Shown piece after piece: positions 54,401 to 61,710 of a stretch of DNA of 64,000 nt (position 1 is its first letter; every line of letters begins with the position of its first letter). A model generated the notes under the pieces. The model did not search any database. It was given only the letters and a program-made list of their open reading frames with translations, and had not been told where the DNA came from. The translations under genes were made by a program, and so were the position numbers. The stretch comes from Lachnospiraceae bacterium (GTDB taxonomy: Bacteria > Bacillota > Clostridia > Lachnospirales > Lachnospiraceae): assembly GCA_017470935.1 (NCBI GenBank), contig JAFUXG010000007.1, positions 30,654-94,653 of the forward strand. Direction: 5' to 3'.

Positions 54401-57400
54401 GCTCTCATCCGCAATAAGATATGCTGCATCTGCATCCTGCATCATAAATGTAAGACGCTCACTGGGGTACGATGGGTCAAGTGGCTGATAAGCAGCACCT
54501 GTCTTCAATACTCCAAGAGAAGCTGTTACCATATATGTGGAACGTGGAATCAATATGGAAACAACCTTACCTGCACCAACTCCCTTATTTCTTAAGAAGC
54601 CTGCAATACGGTCAGATATCTCATCAACCTCTCTGTATGACAGCATTTCACCCTTATAAAATACAGCATTATTATCAGGATGAAGCTTAACCATACGCTT
54701 AAACAATGTAACAATATCCGTGATCTCATAATCACGCTCTGTAGCGTTATGTGCCTCCTGCTCTGCTATATCCTCTGCTCCCACTAAGGTTATATCGCAA
54801 AGCCTCTTATCCTCCAAAAGACCGTATACGATACGGGCATATAATGCAGTTATACGCCTTATGGTATCCTCTGTATATAATCCTGCATCATATTCAAACC
54901 GAAGCTGATAATCGCCTCCCGGCTGCTTAAGTACATGAAGTGTCAGCTTATCCATTGCATCCTGAGGCTTATATATCTCAAGCGGTATGTATCTTCCATC
55001 CATCATTGCACCTGAGAGCATATCCCCCTGATATACAAAGCTGTAGTCAGGACGGATATGATATTCTGATAAAAGCTCGGAAAATGCCGCCCCGTCATGA
55101 GCCACACACTCAAAGAACCTCTTCTGCATATCCTTAAGATAGTCCACACACATGCTTTCCTCGTTGACATCAGCAAGCACCGGAATATTGTGTACCATCA
55201 TTCCAAATGTATCTGCAAGAAGTGAATCATCACGTCCGTTCTCCCCTGCAAATAATAGTACCTTTTTCTGCCCTGAAAGCAGTCGCAGCATATACGCATA
55301 CGCACCTATGAAGACAGTGCTTTCGGTCACTCCATAATGCCTGACAACATCCGTTATATGAGCCTGTATATCTTCATTTAAAGAAGAAAGCAAATTAGTA
55401 TAAAGACCTGATCTTCCTGAAAGCTCACTTAAGGAAGGATTATCATCACCGTATACCTCTGTATCACCATCCATTCCATCTAACATATTTCTGTAGAAAT
55501 CATTATCAGCCTTCTTGACCTCTGCAAGATTCTCATCGGCATATCTTGCAAGACTAAGGTTAGTGACCTTCTCGGTCCGGAGCTCACCACCCTCATAGAC
55601 ACGGCTGATATTGTCAACAAGCAGGGACATGGATGTTCCGTCACACAATATATGATGTATATCTGAGATAAGGAATAAGCCCTCCGGATTCTTATATATA
55701 CATGCCCTTATAAGTGGAGCCTTTGCAAGATCATGGGGAGCGATGAAATCTCTTGCAAGCTTATCCCTGTCTGTCTCCTCTGTCTCTATATATGTGGCAC
55801 TGATCGAAACCGAGGAATCATATACAAATGAGGGCACGCCGTCTATCTCCTCAACATGGCATTTAAGGATCGGATAGCTGTTGATCACCGTTTCACATGC
55901 AGACCTTAGCCTGTCACATGCATCATCAGGATTACCCTCATCAGGCAGGAACAATCCCACCACATTATTATATATAGTCGCCCTGTCAGGATCACTGCTG
56001 TCCAGATATATGGATATCTGGCTCTCCGTCAACGGAAATGCCTCATTATCCTCCGGCTTCTTATCTGCATAATCTGAAAGTACCGCACTTTTCTTATTAT
56101 CTGTCTTTATGTATTGTGCAAGCTTCCTTGGTGTATGTGCAGCAAAGATATCTGACTTGGTTATACCATAATGAGCAAGACGATTCTGCAGCACAAGTGT
56201 CTTAATGGAATCTCCTCCTAAGGAGAAGAAATCGTCATCGATTCCCACACGGGAAATACCTAATATTTCCCCATATACCTGGCATATGCTTTCCTGATCC
56301 CTAGTCTCAGGTGCAGCATACTCACTGCTGTATTCAGAAAGCTCCGGTGCCTTAAGTGCCTTACGGTCAAGCTTTCCGTTAGCATTCACCGGCAATTTAT
56401 CAAGCCTCACACAATATGCGGGAATCATATACTCCGGCAGGCTTTTTGAAAGCTCATTTTTAATAAGCTCTTCATCAAGATCTTTTCCATCCTTAGTTAC
56501 ATAGTATGCAGTAATGATAGTCTGTCCGTCCGGTCTGTTAAAGTCCTTGACGCAGGCTTCATTTATACTGTCCATTCCTGCTATTGCCGCCTCAATCTCT
56601 CCCGGCTCCACGCGCTGCCCGTTGATCTTGATCATCCAGTCCTTACGATTTACATAGAGTATATCTCCTGAGGGAAGCCTTTTCACCAGATCGCCTGTGT
56701 GCAGGAGGGTTTCATATCCATCCTCCTCATAAAATGGGTTTTTAACAAAGGTCTCTGCCGTCTGTTCGTCAAGATTTCTATAACCCACTGCAAGATCACC
56801 TGCAATGCACAGTTCACCCTGTTTAACTATATTTCCATTTTCATCAACAACATAGAATACTTCATCGCCTGCCGGTCTGCCGATTGGCGTATTATCATAA
56901 TTTCTGTCAAGGAGGAACATCAACACGCCGCTTGCGGTCTCTGACATACCGTATCCGTTGACTATCTGGAAATCCTCTGTATATAGATTGGATACTCTTT
57001 CACTTCCAGTCAGTGCACGACGCAAAGATGTCCCTTTCTTTTTAAAATATTTCAGAACCTTCGGTGCAATGTAGGTCATTGTTATTCCATATCTGTCAAT
57101 ACACCCGGCAAGCCCGTCAGGATCACCCCGCAGCTCCTCAGGAATCAACACGGTTGTCACTCCATGCATAAATGCCGAAAAGACATCCTGCATATGTACA
57201 ACAAAATAGAACGGAGCATTACTTCCATAGATATCATTGTTAGCAAAATTCATAATCTTTTCATATCTTTCAATGGCTTTACTGAGTCCGATATGGTTAT
57301 GCATAACCCCCTTAGGTCTGCCTGTAGAGCCTGATGTATATATGATAAGTGACAGGTCATCAGGTGAAAGATCAGGAAACTCTTCTACCTCATTATAGGA

Positions 57401-57745
57401 ATCAGCATCCTCTATAAAATCCTCCTTCAGGACCATTTTCGCAGCCGAATCCTCTTTGATCATGTTAATACGTTCCAAAGGGTATGTGTCGGCAAGCGGT
57501 ACATAGCATATTCCACTTAATAGACAGGCATGAGCCACTGCTATATAATGTACATCATGCGGCATTGCCAGCACGCATACATCACCCTTTTTCACACCTG
57601 ATGAGGCAAGCTTTGCTGCAAGCCTTCTCACATAGCTGTCAAATTCTCTGTAGGTATACTTAACACCGATTGTCGGATCCATGTATGCCGTTTTATCAGC
57701 ATATTCACCCACTACATTATTATATAAATCACTGAATAACCCCAT
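48500..57745 (-). CDS. Trimodular non-ribosomal peptide synthetase, A-T-C-A-T-C-A-T-R
   Basis: 3081 residues from the ATG with AGGAGG ten bases upstream. Order: A1 (~10-470), T1 (LGGDSIKT, Ser ~511), C1 (HHILCDGTS, ~697), A2 (~1025-1500), T2 (AGLSSIGS, ~1536), C2 (HHIISDGTS, ~1718), A3 (~2060-2570), T3 (AGGTSML, ~2597) and a terminal reductase (LLTGATGFLG ~2716, YVRSK ~2875). Both C domains have the catalytic HHxxxDG. There is no thioesterase, so the product should leave as an aldehyde or alcohol. A2 and A3 keep the amino-binding Asp (GFDADMMD, TFDVSIIE), while A1 has YFVVHMQD with Val there, suggesting a non-amino starter acid. Low-complexity inserts occur in C2 and before R. PPTase gene immediately downstream. 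Confidence 0.95.
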   Translation of the reverse strand: MGLFSDLYNNVVGEYADKTAYMDPTIGVKYTYREFDSYVRRLAAKLASSGVKKGDVCVLAMPHDVHYIAVAHACLLSGICYVPLADTYPLERINMIKEDSAAKMVLKEDFIEDADSYNEVEEFPDLSPDDLSLIIYTSGSTGRPKGVMHNHIGLSKAIERYEKIMNFANNDIYGSNAPFYFVVHMQDVFSAFMHGVTTVLIPEELRGDPDGLAGCIDRYGITMTYIAPKVLKYFKKKGTSLRRALTGSERVSNLYTEDFQIVNGYGMSETASGVLMFLLDRNYDNTPIGRPAGDEVFYVVDENGNIVKQGELCIAGDLAVGYRNLDEQTAETFVKNPFYEEDGYETLLHTGDLVKRLPSGDILYVNRKDWMIKINGQRVEPGEIEAAIAGMDSINEACVKDFNRPDGQTIITAYYVTKDGKDLDEELIKNELSKSLPEYMIPAYCVRLDKLPVNANGKLDRKALKAPELSEYSSEYAAPETRDQESICQVYGEILGISRVGIDDDFFSLGGDSIKTLVLQNRLAHYGITKSDIFAAHTPRKLAQYIKTDNKKSAVLSDYADKKPEDNEAFPLTESQISIYLDSSDPDRATIYNNVVGLFLPDEGNPDDACDRLRSACETVINSYPILKCHVEEIDGVPSFVYDSSVSISATYIETEETDRDKLARDFIAPHDLAKAPLIRACIYKNPEGLFLISDIHHILCDGTSMSLLVDNISRVYEGGELRTEKVTNLSLARYADENLAEVKKADNDFYRNMLDGMDGDTEVYGDDNPSLSELSGRSGLYTNLLSSLNEDIQAHITDVVRHYGVTESTVFIGAYAYMLRLLSGQKKVLLFAGENGRDDSLLADTFGMMVHNIPVLADVNEESMCVDYLKDMQKRFFECVAHDGAAFSELLSEYHIRPDYSFVYQGDMLSGAMMDGRYIPLEIYKPQDAMDKLTLHVLKQPGGDYQLRFEYDAGLYTEDTIRRITALYARIVYGLLEDKRLCDITLVGAEDIAEQEAHNATERDYEITDIVTLFKRMVKLHPDNNAVFYKGEMLSYREVDEISDRIAGFLRNKGVGAGKVVSILIPRSTYMVTASLGVLKTGAAYQPLDPSYPSERLTFMMQDADAAYLIADESLLGSVPEYRGEVLLIDDIDKLPPGEHVTNGPDKDSLFILLYTSGSTGMPKGVKILHRNLANFCGWYREFYELDETSKVAAYASYGFDADMMDLYPALTTGASVYIIEEEIRLDLLALETYFNENAITHSFMTTQVGRQFYTMVSHRSLKFLSTGGEKLVPLSPIDSAPPFYNVYGPTECTILTTAKRMDRLYDRVPIGKPLANYKVYVRDEYGRQLPALVPGEMLISGAGVSAGYLNRDDLTEKVFIKNEFTDEPGYERAYRSGDVVRLLANGEVDFIGRNDGQVKVRGFRIELTEVEGIIREFPGINDATVQAFEDDATGEKYIAAYIVSDDTIDISALNDFIRSEKPPYMVPAVTMQIDAIPLNQNQKVNKKALPKPERQQIEKIEPKTDMQKQIFDCMADVVGHTDFGITTDFAEAGLSSIGSIKLNASLSKTFDMVFTTRDLKECNTIEKLEAYILSVKKGGKSHEADFSVRPVYDLTKTQEGVYVECVADPDTCVYNIPILLEIDKELDTDRLKKAIVAAVDAHPFIKTRLFLNDDGDVRMRRMDADYSFDEASVEVITAPSIEDIKDELVKPFKLIGGKLYRIKIIEADKRYLFIEMHHIISDGTSMSIFLNDISKAYSGEELAAEEYTGYEVVLNEQHIRTAEKLEETKRYYERLLDEAETQSLPVGDIADGTAGNNIDGTASNNSDCLAGDITDNVSDGRQAEGAGMYESDGSYISAGEVREFCDKNGLSMNAFFSAVFGHMLNAYLNTESVVFAGIYNGRSDSRLMDTVAMLVKTIPIVAGTKAGETVTGHVKDMGIQLTDTQARDLYSFAEVSRQMGVNADVMFAYQGDDFTFDTFCGRPASMIALELGAAKAPLNVNIFIQGDNIHYSFEYDRAHYSDDYIRTMKESLDHAVSRMPVSERMSDISFVTDKMKDELKGFNSTDAVVESDLAPYLMEKAAAKWADKTAVISGSGSVSITYKELNSRANRIANTLIDKGIGRGKRVGLYMERTEDVYAVRQGIMKAGAAFVSLEPDYPDDRISFIIEDAGLASVITTKELYAERKALFDGITEIIDIEAVYASDVSDNMPAKLKLREDDPAYCIYTSGSTGNPKGVEITHKNLRNLLSYNDKNTLAHAYVDNSTVFLALAAITFDVSIIEEMMPLYHGKTVVMATDDEIHNPMLLLDTMKKTGVDMMKCTPSYMLSILDVQSEGGIWEQLKAVILGAEPFPKGMYEKLKGAGFKGIIYNSYGPTETCVSVSIGELDGSYVTIGGPSSNTRFYIRDRFGNILPKYMRGELVIAGDCVGAGYIGMPEKTKEVYITLSDNDKKLPAYRSGDIAYFNNNGQIMHCGRNDNQVKIRGLRVELDGIENTMNTYPGIERSVVMVLGEGDGKYLVGYYVAKHPVDEASLSEHLRKTLTAYMVPGVYVYLEELPLTVNGKVNKKALPKPADKKKTVSGRKAENDLQRQLCEMFAHALGVEEIGIDEDFFEAGGTSMLASKVAMSAMVKGLPIAYKDVFAYPTVAAMEKHINGADTKKEHISGSSADTGKEHSSNSNGTDANKETEIAGLTSLCRKQINDLEDDEIRQVLKYNTMSYIDEIETGELGDILLTGATGFLGIHVLHHLIEKEQGKIICLIRKGRAKSAEIRLKSMLVFYFDDSYDELFEDGRIEVVDGDITDRDIVLAQKELSFDTVINCAACVKHFAKDDILTRVNVTGVKNLVELCEEKKALLIQISTVSVAGENVDHFLPDTTVMKEDMLYFGQDLSNQYVRSKYDAEEAVLKSIAKGKLRAKIIRVGNLMSRDSDGEFQANAITSGFMRNLRGYAVIGAYPVSEMARPVEFSPIDLVAEAVVALAKTSDKFTVFHAVNGHWIEMGDIIAVMNMADIPVEVVSDKEFGNRLTEALQDENKNMLVSGLISYLSADTDTVRSYVAEDHTFTKNVLYHLGYRWPLTDERYLKLTMESLITLGFFDGALDD
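49745..49862 (-). repeat. Degenerate tandem repeat in the T3-R linker of the NRPS
   Basis: The linker reads as three related units, NGADTKKEHISGS, SADTGKEHSSNSNG and TDANKE, encoded by diverged copies of a ~39-45 base unit. A comparable Asn/Asp/Gly-rich insert (DIADGTAGNNIDGTASNNSD) lies in C2 near 52280-52390. Confidence 0.6.
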
Positions 57746-57898
57746 TGTATAATAACCTCCTGTTGTCTTCATTGATTCTGTCGCAATTTATGGTCTATAA
57801 CCGCTCATCTGCTTGGATGCTTTACTTTCCAACACCTCAGCATATATTCCATTATTCCGAACAAGATAAGTATAAGAATATATGTTACTAAATAAACC

Positions 57899-59638
57899 TT
57901 ATACTGTTATAATAGTGTTATTAAGATCTATCGCCCTTATATACGAAATATCCTTTGCCACCTTCTTGGCAAGCTCAATTCCGTGGATACTATATTCCTC
58001 GTCATCATATTCATAGGTCGTTGGATCAAATGGTACCCCATTATCCCTAAGACGCAGCATTAGTCTGTCCTCCTCTATGGTCAGACATATATCGATCCAA
58101 TCAGACTGCTTTCCTCCATGTTTAACAATGTTGGCAGCCATCTCCTCCGCAGCCACAGCAAGCAGATTCGCCTTACTCTTTTCAATATTATTGCTTATGC
58201 AAAAATCGCTGACCTCCTGGGGAACCTTTGCAACCTCTGACATATCTGCATGTATGGTAAAGTCATGGCATAATCCCGGATTTTTGTCAGGAATAAGAAG
58301 CATGCTCTCCCCAGGGTATTTGATCCTTCTGTATATAAATGAGGCAGTAACCGTAAGAAGCTCTGACATAACAAATGCCAGGGCAAGTCCTCCAAAGCCG
58401 TCTCCTCCTGCACTCTGACCTAATAGAATTCCCACAAGTGTTACCGGGATTAGAAATACACCGTTCTCAAGGGTTGTAATAAGCGTTGCAAGACCTGACT
58501 TCTGCACTGAGCCGTAATACTGCATACCAAAGTAATTCAACAGATTGAATGGCATTGAGAATACATAGACTCTAAGTACCATTACCATAATAGCTGAAAG
58601 CTCTGTATCATTAATACCGAACAGCCTTACAAAAGCACCTGTAAATATGAAAACAACCACCATCAGCACGGCAGTAAGCACTGCACCATAGGTAAGCACC
58701 TTCTTACACAGCACGTTAATTCCATAATAGTCCTTCTCTCCGTAAAGTATCCCTGCAATATTGGGAATAACGCTTATAACACCTCCGATAAACATTGCAA
58801 GTATAAGCTCCGTATTATTACATACCGTGAATACTGCCATGCCCGGTTCTCCAAGAAAGGAAAGTATGATCCCATTCATAAGAAGCATCTTTATCATTGT
58901 TGTTATAAGGTAAGTGAAATAAGGCATACCCGTAGTAACTATACTCTTTATCATTTCCATTGTGATATGTGGAGCAGTAAAGGATATCATACGTTTCCTT
59001 GAACGTATGTATGGCACTGCAACCACAAAGCCTACCGCAAAGCCCAGCATGGTGGAAAGAGCTGCACCCTTTACTCCAAGAGAAGTATATTTTAAGAATA
59101 TATAGTCGAATATAAGATTAACAGAATTGGAGATTATAAAATACAGACTTGCAAGCTGTGGATGAGAATCGTTAGCGAAGAAGCTTGACATCAAAAGTCC
59201 TATTCCAAGTACAGGTGCACCTGCAAGGCACACAAATACATAAGACTCCACATCATCAGCCAAGACGCCTCCCCCGGACAGAAGTCCTGCAATGGGAGCC
59301 GAAGCTATAAATGATGCCACAAAGAATATGACACTGAATATCATTGCCAGAATAAATGATGCAGTGAACACCTGTCCCGCTTCCTTTTTCTTACGTTTGC
59401 CAAGCAGTATTCCCGCTGCAATGGCACCGCCGTTTCCAAGAAAATATCCCGGGATCTGAATAAAGGAAAGCACAGGAAGCGACAGCGTTACTGCTGACAT
59501 TGCCTCTGTACCCAGCAGGTTACCCACAAGGATAGTGTCCACAATATTACCTAGCTGCAGTGCCAGCTTCATCATAATCGCAGGAAGCATATATTGTCTT
59601 ATCTTAACATCCAAAAGTTCATGATTTCTTTCGTGCAT
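57899..59638 (-). CDS. MATE-family efflux transporter fused to an RsbW-like ATPase domain
   Basis: 579 residues. Residues ~10-445 are a MATE transporter with twelve hydrophobic segments (QLGNIVDTILVGNLLG, IQIPGYFLGNGGAIAAG, GVKGAALSTMLGFAVGF). The C-terminal ~130 residues are an HATPase_c domain of the anti-sigma kinase type: N-box AVAAEEMAANIVKHGG, G1 box LMLRLRDNGVPFDPTTY and HGIELAKKVAKDISYIRA. The domain faces the cytosol, where the STAS protein of the same operon could bind or be phosphorylated. It lies between the DUF3089 gene and the NRPS gene in the same direction, so I infer that it exports the NRPS product under partner-switching control. Confidence 0.9.
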   Translation of the reverse strand: MHERNHELLDVKIRQYMLPAIMMKLALQLGNIVDTILVGNLLGTEAMSAVTLSLPVLSFIQIPGYFLGNGGAIAAGILLGKRKKKEAGQVFTASFILAMIFSVIFFVASFIASAPIAGLLSGGGVLADDVESYVFVCLAGAPVLGIGLLMSSFFANDSHPQLASLYFIISNSVNLIFDYIFLKYTSLGVKGAALSTMLGFAVGFVVAVPYIRSRKRMISFTAPHITMEMIKSIVTTGMPYFTYLITTMIKMLLMNGIILSFLGEPGMAVFTVCNNTELILAMFIGGVISVIPNIAGILYGEKDYYGINVLCKKVLTYGAVLTAVLMVVVFIFTGAFVRLFGINDTELSAIMVMVLRVYVFSMPFNLLNYFGMQYYGSVQKSGLATLITTLENGVFLIPVTLVGILLGQSAGGDGFGGLALAFVMSELLTVTASFIYRRIKYPGESMLLIPDKNPGLCHDFTIHADMSEVAKVPQEVSDFCISNNIEKSKANLLAVAAEEMAANIVKHGGKQSDWIDICLTIEEDRLMLRLRDNGVPFDPTTYEYDDEEYSIHGIELAKKVAKDISYIRAIDLNNTIITV

Positions 59639-59671
59639 CTGCGCTCTCCTTTATACTTACTTCCCCATTAT

Positions 59672-60883
59672 CTACTCTGCATTAAGATAAGCATCTATCC
59701 TTGTCTGGACATTTTCGCGGATATTATCCCAGTATCCTGCATAATCCATATTGTGGAAGCTCTGTGGTCCGAAGGGATTCGCCACATCACCCATAAGTGC
59801 TCCTACCTGAATATAGCCGTCATATGTAGTACATACAACAACGCCCCTTTCAGTATCCACCTGTGCATCAAGAAGTCCGGGTTTATCCACCTGATAATCA
59901 ACCGTTACACCCTGCTCATTATTGACGGGAATCCGGTCTCCCAGATTCTCCGATGCCTCCGCCTTAGTATCATCACGCTTCCAGTTAATTGGATTGATTG
60001 CTATAGAATTGTCCATTACCACCGCATTATGCTCATTCTTGTTGCCGGGTCCCTCCACATTCCATGAGACTATAACGCCTGTATCATCAGCACCCTCTGC
60101 AAACTTAAGGGCAGGATTAGTCTCAAGATCATCAGTTGTTATAGAAAATCCAAGCACATAAGCAGCTACCATTCTGTCAAGATAATCTGTGTGCTCCTTG
60201 AAATAATCCCTAAGGGCGATCTTAAGCATCATTGACCCTTGAGAATGTCCTGCAAGAATAAATGGTCTTCCCTGATTATAATTTTCAAAATAGTAATCAA
60301 GTGCGGCATATACATCCGTACGCTGCTCCTGATACTGAAACTCCATGAATTCCTGTGGATTCTTGCCAATAACACTCATAAGATTAGTCTGTCTGTAAAA
60401 TGGCTCATACAGATTAGTCAGATCCTCGAATATGACAGCCTGATTACTGTAATTAGCTGCCACGCCAGCCCGCAACATCTCATCATCGATCGGTACAATC
60501 GAAGGTGCATCCTCTGCCGGATTAATATATACTGTCGGATAGATGAAGAATGTATCCACCGGCTTATCCGTATTATCGGGAAGATGCGCCCAGTTGTTCT
60601 CATCAGAATAATCAGTAGGTGTTCCCACAAGGTTAGTTACTTTATAGCCTTCAACATCATCAGATGATGCTTCCTCATCTGATGAAACTTCTTGGGTACC
60701 TTCTCCCGCAGTATCCTCCTCATCAACAGTCTCAGCCGCATTGTCCGAAGTATCCTCCTCCACAACTGCCTCCTCCACAGGCGACAGCTCCGATGTATCA
60801 TCTCCACAGCCTGCCACAGCTAATGCCAGTACAGGCATTGCCATAATTAAAAACGCTCCTTTTTTCATAAATCCTTTTCTCAT
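59672..60883 (-). CDS. DUF3089 lipoprotein, lipase-like alpha/beta hydrolase
   Basis: 403 residues from the ATG reading MRKGFMKKGAF, with AGGAGG nine bases upstream. A lipoprotein signal ends in the lipobox LAVAGC, followed by an acidic low-complexity linker of about 55 residues. The catalytic domain begins NWAHLPDNTDKPVDTFFIYPTVY, the DUF3089 signature, and has the nucleophile elbow ILAGHSQGSMML. It should be anchored to the outer face of the membrane. Between a STAS gene and the exporter gene it may process, release or detoxify the secreted product (inference). Confidence 0.88.
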   Translation of the reverse strand: MRKGFMKKGAFLIMAMPVLALAVAGCGDDTSELSPVEEAVVEEDTSDNAAETVDEEDTAGEGTQEVSSDEEASSDDVEGYKVTNLVGTPTDYSDENNWAHLPDNTDKPVDTFFIYPTVYINPAEDAPSIVPIDDEMLRAGVAANYSNQAVIFEDLTNLYEPFYRQTNLMSVIGKNPQEFMEFQYQEQRTDVYAALDYYFENYNQGRPFILAGHSQGSMMLKIALRDYFKEHTDYLDRMVAAYVLGFSITTDDLETNPALKFAEGADDTGVIVSWNVEGPGNKNEHNAVVMDNSIAINPINWKRDDTKAEASENLGDRIPVNNEQGVTVDYQVDKPGLLDAQVDTERGVVVCTTYDGYIQVGALMGDVANPFGPQSFHNMDYAGYWDNIRENVQTRIDAYLNAE

Positions 60884-60975
60884 AATCCCTTTCCTCCTGT
60901 GATTATTCATTATTATTAAATTAAGTTGAATATTGATAATATCAACAAAACTTTTAATTGAACGCACCTGTACTT

Positions 60976-61278
60976 TTATTCCTCGATATTTAAGATGTCT
61001 ATGAAGCCGGTAACCTCAAAGATTTCCATGACCTCATCATTAGCATTTGTAATCGTCATCTCACCCTGCTTGTTCATTACCTTCTGCGCAGACAGAAGCA
61101 CACGAAGACCTGCGGATGATATATACTCAAGACCCTTAAGGTCAAGTGTAAGCTTAGTTATTCCATCTACAGTGCTTCTAAGCTCTCCCTCTAACTGCGG
61201 TGCACTTATGGTGTCAAGTCTTCCGTCAAGTGCTACAGTAAGGTTAGTTCCTTCTGTTCTTTTTTCAATATTTAACAT
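60976..61278 (-). CDS. STAS-domain anti-sigma factor antagonist (RsbV/SpoIIAA-like)
   Basis: 100 residues, the whole length being one STAS domain: LTVALDGRLDTISAPQLEGELR and LTLDLKGLEYISSAGLRVLLSAQ, where a Ser of the ISSAG loop is the phosphorylation site. It is the natural substrate of the RsbW-like ATPases and of the SpoIIE phosphatase in this locus. AAGGAGA precedes the ATG. It is the first gene after the GHKL/LytTR pair and a 430-base gap that probably holds the operon promoter. Confidence 0.93.
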   Translation of the reverse strand: MLNIEKRTEGTNLTVALDGRLDTISAPQLEGELRSTVDGITKLTLDLKGLEYISSAGLRVLLSAQKVMNKQGEMTITNANDEVMEIFEVTGFIDILNIEE

Positions 61279-61649
61279 TACTTAATCTCCTTTTCTACTA
61301 CTCTATGTCCATATACCGGATAATTGCAAAACTCAATTCTGCACAGCATTTAACATGCCGCCTCCACATTCAGGACACCTTTGTGTTAAAAAATTACTTC
61401 TTTTGATCTCCCCTTTCTCTATCCCTGTCATAGCCTTTTCTATATCTCATTGCATAACCAGCCTAATGGGACAGGGAATACGAAATCACCCCCTGCCAGC
61501 CGTATGGGCTGTGCTCGATGAAGTCGATATATATACCTTACACAGTCCTGCGCATCAAAAAAAGATTACTAACAGTATCAACAGATGGATTAGGTGTCCA
61601 TCCCGCACCGAAATAATCTTAAAATACATTCTTATTTAATATAATCTAA
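61279..61649. other. Long leader/intergenic region upstream of the STAS operon
   Basis: About 370 bases without a convincing gene. A 32-codon minus-strand frame ending at about 61335 encodes a short zinc-ribbon-like stretch QRCPECGGGML, perhaps a remnant. Otherwise the stretch holds only AT-rich sequence near its right end, suited to a promoter. Confidence 0.5.
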
Positions 61650-61702
61650 TTGTGGAAATTTTTGTTAAAAATTGTGAATTTTGTTCGATTCATTGTGAAA
61701 TT
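61650..61702 (-). promoter_or_regulatory. Three direct repeats at ~21-base period, candidate LytTR binding sites
   Basis: TTGTGGAAATT (61650), TTGTGAATTTT (61672) and TTGTGAAATTG (61693) recur with spacings of 22 and 21 bases, the two-turn period typical of LytTR-type regulators. They lie between the end of the GHKL kinase gene and the STAS operon, about 370 bases before its first start codon. Confidence 0.5.
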
Positions 61703-61710
61703 GGTAAAAA

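Noticed and set aside
61335-61433. 32-codon frame with a CPECGGG zinc-ribbon-like end upstream of the STAS gene
   Set aside because: No ribosome binding site and too short to assign; kept only as a possible remnant in the intergenic note.
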